In this document: piece by piece, positions 26,692 to 35,658 of the stretch
Numbering within the stretch: the first letter of the stretch is position 1
Layout: each line of letters begins with the position of its first letter
Origin: Pedobacter sp. ASV12
Lineage (GTDB): Bacteria > Bacteroidota > Bacteroidia > Sphingobacteriales > Sphingobacteriaceae
DNA length: 64,000 bases
Assembly (NCBI RefSeq): GCF_016429155.1
Contig: NZ_JAELUC010000008.1
Location: 1 to 64,000 of the forward strand
Reading direction: 5' to 3'
The notes under the pieces: generated by a model
The model's input: only the letters and a program-made list of their open reading frames with translations
Told to the model about the DNA's origin: nothing
Databases searched by the model: none
Translations under genes and position numbers: made by a program

Positions 26692-27074
26692 TGAAAAAGA
26701 AACTGTTGCTATTCGTTTCATTGGCCTTTGCCGCTTACAAGGCTGATGCGCAAATTGGGGTTCATGGTAACTCCGACTGGAAAGTGCCGGTACCTTTGTT
26801 TACGCCGCAGCTTGATCCGATATACGGAACAAACCTGCAGTTTATCATGCCAAACGTGCCCTCTATTTCGCAGTCATCCATTTCGTCGTTTTCTTCTTTG
26901 ATGGCATCGAATCTTTTGCCTTCGGTACCGCTTATGCCTCCGGCCCCCAAGTTGCCAAGTTTGGCTGGCTATACGCCTGAGGCATCCAGTCCAGAACCCT
27001 ATCGCCCCTATGTTCAGCTTTTGCCTCCATTGCCTCCTATTGCGCCACTGGCTGTTGTAAGAGATGTTCAGTAA
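26691..27074 (+). CDS. Exported Pro/Ser-rich hypothetical protein
   Basis: The 127 residues start with a signal peptide (LLLFVSLAFAAYKADAQ, cleavage near 21). The mature chain is low-complexity: Pro, Ser and Leu dominate, with a Ser-rich middle (SSISSFSSLM) and a Pro-rich end (LLPPLPPIAPL). It is translationally coupled to the preceding gene by TAATG. No domain is recognised; a structural or linker role at the cell surface is possible. Confidence 0.68.
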   Translation: MKKKLLLFVSLAFAAYKADAQIGVHGNSDWKVPVPLFTPQLDPIYGTNLQFIMPNVPSISQSSISSFSSLMASNLLPSVPLMPPAPKLPSLAGYTPEASSPEPYRPYVQLLPPLPPIAPLAVVRDVQ

Positions 27075-27076
27075 AA

Positions 27077-27955
27077 ATGCACGTATTGATTCGGAAAAAT
27101 ATGACTAAAAACAAGAGGTTTAATAGGAAAGAAGGTTTAAAATCCATCATGGTGACCACGTTGCTGTTCTTGGGTTTTTATGTGCATGCGCAACAGAAGC
27201 CTCGCGAATTTACCCTGTCGAATGGGCAAGCATTTCAAGTAGAAACCGCCGTTACTTCAAATGCCGTAGCGGTACGAGGTAAGCAGCGCATCGAAGTGAA
27301 TTCGCAATCGGAAGTAACCAAGCTGTACAAAGTGATATCGAAGGATGCCGATGGCTATCAGCTTGATGTGTCTATCACCAAGCTCGACGGTCAGATTGGG
27401 GCCATGGGCAAAAAGTTCAAGTATGCTTCTGGTAAAGGACTTGACAGTGCTTCCAGCATCAATAGAGCATTAGCTTATATGGTAAACAAGCCGGTTGAGT
27501 TGCACATCAATAAATTCGGGCTTGTAGAAAGACATTCTTCCTACAAAGCAGAAAAAGCTACCGATACTTTGGTCGATTTTGCCGGCATACAGCCCCTTGT
27601 TTTTGAAAAGGGAGTTTTGCTTAATTTCTTGGCTGATTTTACATACAGCAAAAACCTTAGGAAAGGCTATTCGTGGATTGACGATGTGGAAATTGACCAA
27701 CAAAAGCTGCACACCGAATTTATCATTGCCGATATCAACGAAAAAAATACCGTCATTAAGTTTAATACCGAAATCAGGGGCAAATTGATCAACAGCAATA
27801 CAAACGGCACGTATGTTTTAGACAACGCTTCGGGCATAATTGTCGAAAAACTGGCTTATGTCCTCTCCAGAGGCTATGAAATATCAGCCGGTAAGGTCAT
27901 GTACGAGGTGGCCAGGTCAAGTTCCATCATTGAAAAGACAAAAGCCATACCTTAG
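27077..27955 (+). CDS. Exported hypothetical protein
   Basis: The product is 292 residues from the ATG at 27077; an ATG at 27101 (MTKNKRF) is an alternative. A hydrophobic signal segment (VTTLLFLGFYVHAQ, cleavage near 38) precedes a beta-rich soluble domain without recognised motifs. It follows the Pro-rich protein gene by two bases and closes the exported-protein operon. It somewhat resembles the uncharacterised DUF6263-type exported proteins of Bacteroidetes, but I cannot confirm that. Confidence 0.7.
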   Translation: MHVLIRKNMTKNKRFNRKEGLKSIMVTTLLFLGFYVHAQQKPREFTLSNGQAFQVETAVTSNAVAVRGKQRIEVNSQSEVTKLYKVISKDADGYQLDVSITKLDGQIGAMGKKFKYASGKGLDSASSINRALAYMVNKPVELHINKFGLVERHSSYKAEKATDTLVDFAGIQPLVFEKGVLLNFLADFTYSKNLRKGYSWIDDVEIDQQKLHTEFIIADINEKNTVIKFNTEIRGKLINSNTNGTYVLDNASGIIVEKLAYVLSRGYEISAGKVMYEVARSSSIIEKTKAIP

Positions 27956-27993
27956 CTATAATTTGTTTATTTTTGCACTTCAAATACACCGAA

Positions 27994-28644
27994 GTGGGCA
28001 AGGATAAATTAAGAAAATTTGCAGAAATAGATACTTTTCCAAATGTATACCAATTGCATCTGGGCAAAGTAATGAAAGGAAAATGGGCGACGGACCATTT
28101 TAAAAACGATCATCCAATTGTGTTGGAGCTGGCCTGTGGCAAAGGCGAATATGCCGTAAACCTGGCCAGGCTTTTTCCAGAAAAAAATTTTATAGGCGTT
28201 GACCTTAAAGGCAACCGCATTTGGCGCGGGGCCAAAACCGGCGTAGAAGAAGGTATTCAGAACTTGGCCTTTTTAAGGATCCAGATTGAAGATATCCTCG
28301 AGTTTTTTGCGCCCGGAGAAATTGACGAAGTGTGGATAACTTTTGCCGATCCGCAGCCACAAATCAGCAGAGAGAAAAAGCGCCTCACCTTTCCGGGCTT
28401 TTTAGAAAAATACAAAATCTTGTTAAGGCCCGGTGGCAAAGTCAATTTAAAAACCGATAACGACGGTCTTTATGATTATACCTGCGAAAAAGTAGAAGAA
28501 CTAGGCCTGGTTACGCACAAAAATACCAATCACCTCTACCAATCTGAATTTGCCGATGAGGTATTGTCTATCAAAACGCATTACGAAAGAATATATTTAA
28601 AACACGATAAGAACATCAATTATATTCAATTTTCATTCAGCTAA
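27994..28644 (+). CDS. trmB: tRNA (guanine-N7)-methyltransferase
   Basis: The enzyme forms 7-methylguanosine at position 46 of tRNA. SAM motif I is seen as VLELACGKGEYAVNLA and the Asp-containing GVDLKGNRIWRG; the TrmB signature region is WITFADPQPQ in place of the usual FPDPWPK. GTG at 27994 (read VGKDKLRKFAEI) is preferred because Bacteroidetes TrmB proteins begin MGKDKLRKF; a TTG at 27973 would add seven residues. This gives 216 residues. The stop overlaps the next start (TAATG). Confidence 0.88.
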   Translation: MGKDKLRKFAEIDTFPNVYQLHLGKVMKGKWATDHFKNDHPIVLELACGKGEYAVNLARLFPEKNFIGVDLKGNRIWRGAKTGVEEGIQNLAFLRIQIEDILEFFAPGEIDEVWITFADPQPQISREKKRLTFPGFLEKYKILLRPGGKVNLKTDNDGLYDYTCEKVEELGLVTHKNTNHLYQSEFADEVLSIKTHYERIYLKHDKNINYIQFSFS

Positions 28645-28970
28645 TGGACGATTCTTTTTATGACCAGGTTTACGAAGTAGTGCGGCTCATCCCGAAGGGC
28701 AGGGTAACTTCGTATGGCGCTATTGCCAAGGCCCTGGGCACGGCCAAATCGTCGCGTATGGTGGGCCACGCCATGGCGTATGCCGGTACGTCCAAACCCA
28801 AGGTGCCAGCGCATCGTGTGGTGAACAGCAACGGCTTGCTTACGGGCAAATTTCACTTTTCGCCACCATCGCTTATGCAGGAATTGCTGGAAAAAGAAGG
28901 CTTGAAGATAGAAAACGATAAAGTAAAAGATTTTAAAAAGGTGTTTTGGGATCCCTTGATTGAGATTTAG
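28644..28970 (+). CDS. Alkyltransferase-like protein (ATL, MGMT family)
   Basis: The 108 residues match the C-terminal domain of O6-alkylguanine-DNA alkyltransferase: winged helix IPKGRVTSYGAIAKALG (18-34) and the active-site segment. The catalytic PCHR is changed to PAHRV, so alkyl transfer is impossible. This is the hallmark of ATL proteins, which bind O6-alkylguanine lesions and hand them to nucleotide excision repair. It is translationally coupled to trmB through TAATG. Confidence 0.9.
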   Translation: MDDSFYDQVYEVVRLIPKGRVTSYGAIAKALGTAKSSRMVGHAMAYAGTSKPKVPAHRVVNSNGLLTGKFHFSPPSLMQELLEKEGLKIENDKVKDFKKVFWDPLIEI

Positions 28971-29009
28971 CAATTTGCATCCCTGTTCAACAATCAACAT
29001 ACAATATTC

Positions 29010-29363
29010 ATGGGAAAATTAGTAGAAGAATTTAATGCCTATCGCAGCAAAATGAACGATAGGATCATGGAAACGGCCAATACCAATATCAAGCGTTTTT
29101 TTGCCCTCGATACCACCAGTTATGCGGCCGGTGCTTTAGATGTAAAAACCAAAGAAATGTTGGGCCTGGTAGCTTCTATGGTTTTGCGTTGCGACGATTG
29201 CATCAAATATCATTTAGAAAAATGCCATAACGAAGGGGTAACCAACGACGAAATGAACGAAATCTTTATGATTGCCAATTTGGTGGGCGGTTCTATCGTT
29301 ATTCCGCATTACCGCCGTGCCGTGGAGTACTGGGATGATCTTGCGTCCATTGCTGAAAAATAA
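29010..29363 (+). CDS. Carboxymuconolactone decarboxylase / AhpD-like protein
   Basis: The 117 residues have the CMD-family helical fold with the redox motif CDDCIKYHLEKC (CxxC plus a downstream His, about 61-72), as in AhpD. Proteins with this CxxC often act in peroxide reduction as thiol oxidoreductases rather than as decarboxylases. Cytoplasmic. It lies 39 bases after the ATL gene on the same strand and is probably in the same transcript. Confidence 0.85.
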   Translation: MGKLVEEFNAYRSKMNDRIMETANTNIKRFFALDTTSYAAGALDVKTKEMLGLVASMVLRCDDCIKYHLEKCHNEGVTNDEMNEIFMIANLVGGSIVIPHYRRAVEYWDDLASIAEK

Positions 29364-29445
29364 TTAGCCAGGCTTGCGGCTTTGCTAGGAGGAGCCAACG
29401 AAGCAAGCTGGTTTTACGGGTTAGCCTTCAAACTCGAGACGAGCT

Positions 29446-30120
29446 TTACTTGTGCATCTCATTGTAGGCTTTGATAAAAGCCATCAAGCTCTTATCGTCA
29501 AAGCTTTCGGTATCTTTGATGCGTTGGGCCAAATCTTCGTCGTTGGCTAGTTTTTGGAGCAGAATGGCTTTTGTCGTGGTGATTTTTCCGGCATCTAAGG
29601 AGATTTCCTGCATAGGGCCGGTGCCCGGTCTTTCGATAAAATAACTGACTTTGCCTTTGGGGCCGTCGTTGAGTTCGGCATCGTTTCTTCGGCCACCTCC
29701 GCCAAAGGTAATGCCCCCGCCTAAGCCGCCTCCAAGTCCGCCAGAACCTAAGCCTACGCCAAATGATGGCCTTATTTTAGGCCTTGAGGGTGCAGGCGCT
29801 TGTACGGTTACCGCTTTGTCGCCATACGAATAAAGGTTAACCGTGCCGATTTCTACCAGCTTAAAAAAGCGGTAGTCGGCCTTTTTCTTCGATATGATGG
29901 GCTTGCTTTCGTAAGTCTCGCCATTCCAAACAAAAGATTTGATGTCTTTGGCCTGATACTGCACCAAACTCTGGTCGTCTTGCATCAACACAACCGAGCT
30001 GTAATTGGTGCCCTTGATTACGCCCCGAACAAAATTGCCCTCGCTAATCAGCACCACATCCTGGGCCCAAAGCCTGGTGCCCGCAAGTAACAGCAACAAA
30101 AGAAATTTAAACGCTTTCAT
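29446..30120 (-). CDS. Exported hypothetical protein with Gly-rich linker
   Basis: The 224 residues from MKAFKFLL carry a signal peptide (to about LWAQ, residue 20). The N-terminal part has short beta strands (VLISEGNFVRGVIKGTNYSSVVLM); a Gly-rich linker (GLGSGGLGGGLGGG, around 125-138) leads to an acidic and helical C-terminus. An ATG two codons upstream at 30126 is also possible. No family is recognised. It is convergent with the AhpD-like gene. Confidence 0.68.
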   Translation of the reverse strand: MKAFKFLLLLLLAGTRLWAQDVVLISEGNFVRGVIKGTNYSSVVLMQDDQSLVQYQAKDIKSFVWNGETYESKPIISKKKADYRFFKLVEIGTVNLYSYGDKAVTVQAPAPSRPKIRPSFGVGLGSGGLGGGLGGGITFGGGGRRNDAELNDGPKGKVSYFIERPGTGPMQEISLDAGKITTTKAILLQKLANDEDLAQRIKDTESFDDKSLMAFIKAYNEMHK

Positions 30121-30339
30121 GTACACAAATAACGTAAATTATTTGTGCTTGTTACCGCATAAGAGAGGTTTTTAACAATTTTTACCTTCGAATAATTTTA
30201 TCGCTACTCGACATGACTTTGTTTTTGTTGGCGTAGTTTGCCGCAAAACCAGGTTGATAAAGCCGTAAAATAAAAATAATAATGGGCTTAAAGGATAGGC
30301 AGACTATTAGTACCTTTATGCTGCAAATACAATAAACCA

Positions 30340-33156
30340 ATGGACAAAAAACTTTTCCTTTTAGACGGAATGGCGCTGATTTACCGTGCGCATTTTGCAT
30401 TAAGCAAGAACCCTCGCTTTACTTCGGGCGGCATTAATACCTCGGCAGTAATGGGCTTTGCCAATACCTTGCTCGAGGTGCTCAAAAAGGAAAAACCAAG
30501 CCATATTGCCGTTGTTTTCGATACCGATGCGCCAACCGAAAGACATACCGATTTCGAAGCCTACAAAGCCCATCGCGAGGCGATGCCCGAAGACCTTTCC
30601 AAAGCCCTGCCCTATGTGTTTAGGCTGATCGAAGGTTTTAATATTCCGGTCATTACGCTCGACGGCTACGAAGCCGACGATATTATCGGTACATTGGCCA
30701 AAGAAGCCGAACGCCAAGATTTTAAGGTCTTTTGCATGACTCCGGATAAGGATTTTGCCCAACTGGTGTCTGACAATATTTTCATTTACAAGCCTGCACG
30801 AATGGGCAACGAAATGGAGATTTTAGGGGTGAAAGAAGTGCTGGCCAAGTGGGAAATTGAGCGGGTAGACCAGGTGATCGATATTTTGGGCCTATGGGGC
30901 GATGCTGTAGACAATATTCCGGGTATTCCGGGCATTGGCGAGAAAACGGCTAAAGCGCTCATCAAGCAATACGGCAGCATGGAAAATATCATTGCCAACG
31001 CACACGAGCTGAAAGGCAAGCAACGTGAAAATATTGAGAACTTTGCGGCACAAGGCTTGGTTTCTAAAAAACTGGCCACCATTATCCTCAACGTTCCTAT
31101 CGAGTTTAACGAAACCGCTTTGCAGCTGGAAGAGCCCAGCCGCGAATTATTGGAGCCCCTGTTTGCCGAACTCGAGTTCAGGACCATTGGCCGTAGGGTT
31201 TTTGGGGAAGAATTTAACGTAAACGAGGCCAAAGCCAATCCAAACGGTCAGAAAGACCTGTTTGGCAACGACGTAGCGGTAACTGTTGCCCTGGAAGTAA
31301 AAACAACATCGCAGCCCTCGCTGTTCGATACGCCCATAGATGCCAAAAACATCAGCAATACCCCGCATAACTACATCCTGGTTGATACACCAGAGGCCAG
31401 AAAAAACCTGATTGATACGTTGCTTCAACAAGAAAGCATTTCTTTTGACACCGAAACCACCGGAACCGATGCCAACCTGGCCGATTTGGTGGGCTTGTCT
31501 TTCGCGATCAATGTCGGAGAAGGCTATTACATTCCGGTGCCAGCCGATAGAGCGGCTGCGCAAGCCATTTTAGACGAGTTCAGGCCTGTGCTCGAAAATG
31601 AGAAAATTGCCAAGATCGGACAGAACATCAAGTACGATATGCTGGTGCTTAAATGGTATGACGTAGCCATCAAAGGCGAGCTATTCGATACCATGCTGGC
31701 CCATTACCTGATCGATCCTGATACCCGCCACAACATGGATGTGCTTTCAGAGAATTATTTGGGCTACACACCAATTTCGATTACCTCGCTGATTGGCGCC
31801 AAAGGCAAGGCCCAAGGCAACATGCGCGATGTGCCGGTAGAAAGCGTGGTAGATTACGCCGCCGAAGATGCCGATGTAACCCTGCAACTGGCCAATATTT
31901 TTAAACCGATGCTGGTAGAGCGCAATGCCGCCAAACTGGCTGCCGAAATAGAAAATCCGTTGATTTACGTACTGGCCGATATGGAAAAAGAGGGCGTGCG
32001 GATTGACATTGATACCCTCAATGCCTACTCGATCGAGTTGCAACAGGAAATTATCAAGGCCGAGCAAAGCGTTTACGACAAAGCCGGACTGAAATTCAAC
32101 CTCGCCTCGCCTAAACAGCTCGGCGAAGTGTTGTTCGATCATCTTAAGCTCGACCCGAAGGCCAAGAAAACCAAAACGGGTCAGTACCAAACCGGCGAAG
32201 ATGTTTTGACATTGTTGGCCAATAAGAGTGATATTGTACAGGATATTTTGGACTTCCGCCAGATGCAAAAGCTTAAATCTACTTATGTGGATGCCTTGCC
32301 CTTGCTAGTTAATCCCAAAACGGGCCGGGTGCATACCAGCTATAACCAGGCAGTAGCCGCTACGGGCAGGCTTAGCTCCAACAATCCGAACCTGCAGAAT
32401 ATCCCAATCCGAACCGAGCGTGGCCGAGAAGTGCGCAAGGCCTTTATTGCCAGAGATGCCGACCATATGTTGCTCTCGGCCGATTATTCGCAGATCGAGT
32501 TGCGCATCATTGCCGAGATCAGCAAGGAAGAAAACATGCTTGATGCTTTTAGCAAAGGCATCGATATCCATACGGCAACAGCCGCCAAAGTATATGGCAT
32601 TGGCATCGAAGAAGTGGATTCGATGCAGCGCCGCAATGCCAAAGCGGTAAATTTTGGCATCATATACGGACAGTCGGCTTTCGGCTTGTCGCAAAACCTC
32701 AATATTCCGCGCAAGGAAGCGGCCGAAATCATCGAGCAGTATTTTATCCAATACCCAGGCATTAAGCGTTACATGAGCGATACCATGAACTTTGCCCGCG
32801 AAAACGGATTTGTAGAAACGATTATGGGGCGCAGAAGGTACCTCCGCGATATTAATTCGGCCAATGCCACCGTGAGGAGCTACGCCGAGCGAAATGCCAT
32901 TAATGCCCCGATACAAGGCTCGGCAGCCGATCTGATCAAGATAGCGATGATCAATATCCATCACGATATTAAAGCACAGCAGCTCCAATCGAAAATGACC
33001 ATGCAGGTACATGACGAGTTGGTGTTCGATGTGGTAAAAACCGAAGTAGAACAGATGAAAGCCATTATTGCCAACCGCATGAAAACAGCCATCAAAACCC
33101 AGGTGCCTATCGAAATTGAAATTGGTGAAGGCGATAACTGGCTGGCGGCACACTAA
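30340..33156 (+). CDS. polA: DNA polymerase I
   Basis: The 938 residues have all three domains. The 5' nuclease (about 1-290) contains DGYEADDIIGTLA and the helix-hairpin-helix GIPGIGEKTA. The 3'-5' exonuclease keeps its metal-binding acids (FDTETTG near 370, and YAAEDADVT), so proofreading should be active. The family A polymerase has motif A SADYSQIELR (about 713), the finger helix RRNAKAVNFGIIYG (about 764) and motif C MQVHDELVFD (about 888). It fills gaps in replication and repair. A gap of 12 bases leads into the TonB gene. Confidence 0.96.
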   Translation: MDKKLFLLDGMALIYRAHFALSKNPRFTSGGINTSAVMGFANTLLEVLKKEKPSHIAVVFDTDAPTERHTDFEAYKAHREAMPEDLSKALPYVFRLIEGFNIPVITLDGYEADDIIGTLAKEAERQDFKVFCMTPDKDFAQLVSDNIFIYKPARMGNEMEILGVKEVLAKWEIERVDQVIDILGLWGDAVDNIPGIPGIGEKTAKALIKQYGSMENIIANAHELKGKQRENIENFAAQGLVSKKLATIILNVPIEFNETALQLEEPSRELLEPLFAELEFRTIGRRVFGEEFNVNEAKANPNGQKDLFGNDVAVTVALEVKTTSQPSLFDTPIDAKNISNTPHNYILVDTPEARKNLIDTLLQQESISFDTETTGTDANLADLVGLSFAINVGEGYYIPVPADRAAAQAILDEFRPVLENEKIAKIGQNIKYDMLVLKWYDVAIKGELFDTMLAHYLIDPDTRHNMDVLSENYLGYTPISITSLIGAKGKAQGNMRDVPVESVVDYAAEDADVTLQLANIFKPMLVERNAAKLAAEIENPLIYVLADMEKEGVRIDIDTLNAYSIELQQEIIKAEQSVYDKAGLKFNLASPKQLGEVLFDHLKLDPKAKKTKTGQYQTGEDVLTLLANKSDIVQDILDFRQMQKLKSTYVDALPLLVNPKTGRVHTSYNQAVAATGRLSSNNPNLQNIPIRTERGREVRKAFIARDADHMLLSADYSQIELRIIAEISKEENMLDAFSKGIDIHTATAAKVYGIGIEEVDSMQRRNAKAVNFGIIYGQSAFGLSQNLNIPRKEAAEIIEQYFIQYPGIKRYMSDTMNFARENGFVETIMGRRRYLRDINSANATVRSYAERNAINAPIQGSAADLIKIAMINIHHDIKAQQLQSKMTMQVHDELVFDVVKTEVEQMKAIIANRMKTAIKTQVPIEIEIGEGDNWLAAH

Positions 33157-33168
33157 AGCTAAATTAGG

Positions 33169-34044
33169 ATGAAAAAGCTCTTGTTATTAGCATTGCTGCT
33201 GTATACCACATCGCTGGCCGCACAAACAGATACCGCTTATGCCTATGTTGACGCCAACTATAAAGCGGTTAAAGGCTGGAATGAGGCAACCTACTATTAC
33301 AAAGCCTATAAAAAAGACAGTACCGGCTATATCCTATCGGTTCATAACCGGGCAGGCCAGCTGCAAAAGCGCGAAATCTATTTGGATGCAGGCTTGACCA
33401 TCAAGAACGGACAAGCGGTGGTTTATAATGACGGCAAGCCCACCTACAAGGGCATATACATCAACAATGAACGCGAAGGTGTTTTTGTAGCGTATGATAC
33501 ACTTGGTCATGTACTCAGAACGGAAAGCTACCAGAGAGACACCTTGGATGGGCCCTATAATTCTTATTGGCCTAATGCCAGCATCAAGGAAACCGGTAAT
33601 TATAAAAGAGGCAAAAAAGCCGGCGAATGGATTCTTCAATATGAAAGTGGCAAGCCAGCCATCATCGAAAAGTTTACCGATTATGGGGATTCTTACAGCA
33701 AAACCTGTTTTGATGAATCGGGGAAGGAAACGACCCTGGGTCAGATCGAAGCCCCGCCATCATTTCCTGGTGGCATAGACAAGTTTTATATGTTGCTTGC
33801 AAGAAATGTAAAATATCCGCCAGATGCGGCAGAGAAGCATATTGAGGGAGAAGTGCGCATGTCGTTTCTAATAACGGAAACCGGTGCTGTTGAAAATATC
33901 AGGGTGGAGCGGGGTTATCATCCCAGCTTGGATGCAGAGGCCCTAAGGGTGATGAAGCTTTCGCCAAAATGGATACCGGGCAAGCTATTTGGTAAGCCAG
34001 CCCGGGTAATATATAGCATCCCTATACGATTTAGCCTGAGATGA
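33169..34044 (+). CDS. TonB C-terminal domain protein with MORN-like repeats
   Basis: The 291 residues start with a signal peptide (LLLLALLLYTTSLAAQ). The middle (about 60-180) has several MORN/YwqK-like units (YNDGKPTYKGIYINNEREG, YWPNASIKETGNYKRGKKAGEW). The C-terminus (about 200-291) is a TonB-like domain, YPPDAAEKHIEGEVRMSF to the final strand. It has a cleavable signal rather than the usual uncleaved anchor, so it may not be a classical energy transducer. It begins 12 bases after polA and is followed by a same-length paralogue. Confidence 0.82.
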   Translation: MKKLLLLALLLYTTSLAAQTDTAYAYVDANYKAVKGWNEATYYYKAYKKDSTGYILSVHNRAGQLQKREIYLDAGLTIKNGQAVVYNDGKPTYKGIYINNEREGVFVAYDTLGHVLRTESYQRDTLDGPYNSYWPNASIKETGNYKRGKKAGEWILQYESGKPAIIEKFTDYGDSYSKTCFDESGKETTLGQIEAPPSFPGGIDKFYMLLARNVKYPPDAAEKHIEGEVRMSFLITETGAVENIRVERGYHPSLDAEALRVMKLSPKWIPGKLFGKPARVIYSIPIRFSLR

Positions 34045-34162
34045 TTGTATTGGCATACGGCTGCCTAAGCAGGTGTTTGCTCCGTTTTTAGACAAAAAAT
34101 AGCAATAAGATCTAAGACGAAGTTAAAGTTTACGTCGTTTTATTAAGGTACTGCTTAATTTG

Positions 34163-34192
34163 TTGCCGACTGAAAATAATTCGGTAAATTTA
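34163..34192 (+). promoter_or_regulatory. Putative promoter of the second TonB paralogue
   Basis: A TTG at 34163-34165 and TAAATTTA at 34185-34192 are separated by 19 bases. This is close to the Bacteroidetes TTTG-N19-TAnnTTTG pattern with one mismatch in the -7 box. Confidence 0.4.
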
Positions 34193-34231
34193 GGTGTAAT
34201 TAAATCATTTGAGGGCTTAATACGAAGAAAT

Positions 34232-35107
34232 ATGAAAAGGTATGTTTTATTGCCGCTGTTCTTGTTGACTGCTGCAACTCTGTTTGCCCAGCAAGATACC
34301 ACACTTATTTATTCGAACCCAGGCTATAATAAAGACCCATTACGTTCTAAATGGCGCAAGGAAGTTGTGCATAAAGACAGCCTTTGGGTAGTGATGCTGT
34401 ATAATGGCAAAGACGAGCTGCGCGAGCGCATCAGTTATGGCGACGAAAAACTGAGCGTAAGAAGTGGCCCTTATGCTTTTTACGAAAACGGCAAACTGGT
34501 AGAATCGGGAGATTTTGACAAGGGCTATAAATATGGCGAATGGAAGGTCTTGTTTCCCAATGAGCAGGTACACGAAAAGGCCAACTATGCCTGGAATACG
34601 CTCCATGGTAACTATCGCCTGTATTGGGATAATGGCCATGTAAGGAAAGAAGGGCGCTACAGCCGGGGCAAGAAGGTGGGCAACTGGCGCATGTTTCATC
34701 AAAACGGCAAACTGGCGCTCAAAGAAAACTACGATGACAACGGGCAGCTTACCGAGGGCGAGTATTTTGATGCCGAGGGCAAGCCTGTAGCCAAAACGGA
34801 AGTGGTATCGCCACCAAATTATAAAGGAGGCCTAGCCGCTTTTTATCAGCTTTTTGCACGTAGCTTTAAATACCCAGCCAACCTGCCCAAGGAAGAAGTG
34901 CCGGCAAAAATAAACATTGATTTTGAGGTGACGAGCAAAGGGAGGATTACCGCTGTTGGCTTTCCGCAAAATACCAACCCTAAATTGAAGCGCGAAATAC
35001 TCAAGGTATTGGCTTTGTCTTTGGGTAATTGGGTTCCAGGGACCGAATTGGGCGAAGCTGTTGATATGCAGTATATTTTGCCATTAGAAATTTTACTTCA
35101 ACAATAA
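34232..35107 (+). CDS. TonB C-terminal domain protein with MORN-like repeats (paralogue)
   Basis: From MKRYVLLP the product is 291 residues, the same length and layout as its upstream neighbour: signal peptide (to LFAQ), MORN/YwqK-like units in the middle (YENGKLVESGDFDKGYKYGEW, YSRGKKVGNWRMF) and a TonB-like C-terminal domain (YPANLPKEEVPAKINIDFEV). An ATG at 34160 would precede the signal peptide with 24 extra residues and overlaps the promoter, so it is not used. The pair is a tandem duplication. Confidence 0.82.
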   Translation: MKRYVLLPLFLLTAATLFAQQDTTLIYSNPGYNKDPLRSKWRKEVVHKDSLWVVMLYNGKDELRERISYGDEKLSVRSGPYAFYENGKLVESGDFDKGYKYGEWKVLFPNEQVHEKANYAWNTLHGNYRLYWDNGHVRKEGRYSRGKKVGNWRMFHQNGKLALKENYDDNGQLTEGEYFDAEGKPVAKTEVVSPPNYKGGLAAFYQLFARSFKYPANLPKEEVPAKINIDFEVTSKGRITAVGFPQNTNPKLKREILKVLALSLGNWVPGTELGEAVDMQYILPLEILLQQ

Positions 35108-35220
35108 AATGTTTAACTTCATTCAATCTTCATTTTAATAAAACAATTTTACATCAACAAAATGGAAAACTTGAAGCCTCTGTAAACGAGAGGTTCATTA
35201 AAAATTAAAAAATTAGCATC

Positions 35221-35580
35221 ATGAAAAAATTATTAGGTCTTATTGCAATTGCAGTATTAGGTGCAAGCACCACTTTCGCACAAACTCCAGCCACAGCACC
35301 GGTAGCTAAAAAAGCAGCAGCGGCCAAAACAGCTGTTAAAGCCGAAGCTAAAAAAGCAGACGAAAAAGCTGCCACAGTAAAAGCTACTGCACCGGCAGCC
35401 GCTAAAAAAGAAGTTAAAAAAGTAGCGGCTTCAGCCACTCCAACCAAAAAAGACGGTACTCCAGACATGCGCTTTAAAGCAAACAAAGATGCAAAAGCTG
35501 CTCCAGCTGCAGGCCCAACCAAAAAAGACGGCACTCCAGATATGCGCTATAAAGCCAACAAAGCCGCAAAGAAAAACTAA
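35221..35580 (+). CDS. Exported Lys/Ala-rich repeat protein
   Basis: The 119 residues have a signal peptide (LLGLIAIAVLGASTTFAQ). The mature chain is highly basic and Ala-rich, with repeated AKKA/KAEA stretches and two copies of TKKDGTPDMR(F/Y)KANK near residues 78-93 and 99-114. Short basic exported proteins with the KDGTPDMRYK motif recur in Bacteroidetes. The function is unknown. The AT-rich leader (TTAAAAATTAAAAAATTAGC) is typical of strongly expressed Bacteroidetes genes. Confidence 0.75.
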   Translation: MKKLLGLIAIAVLGASTTFAQTPATAPVAKKAAAAKTAVKAEAKKADEKAATVKATAPAAAKKEVKKVAASATPTKKDGTPDMRFKANKDAKAAPAAGPTKKDGTPDMRYKANKAAKKN

Positions 35581-35615
35581 GTCATAGCTAGTTTTATTAA
35601 TTTAAGGTTTAATTG

Positions 35616-35647
35616 AAAAAGGCTCCCGAGCAATCGGGAGCCTTTTT
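35616..35647. terminator. Bidirectional terminator
   Basis: A perfect 14-pair stem (AAAAAGGCTCCCGA with its complement) is closed by a GCAA tetraloop and flanked by A5 and T5, between convergent genes. Confidence 0.92.
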
Positions 35648-35658
35648 ATTGTGTTGGG

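Noticed and set aside
31747-32268. Minus-strand ORF of 173 codons
   Set aside because: Antisense to polA and of shadow-like composition.
32305-33153. Long minus-strand ORF of 282 codons
   Set aside because: Entirely antisense to polA, with His/Gly/Tyr-rich composition typical of a shadow frame and no recognisable family.
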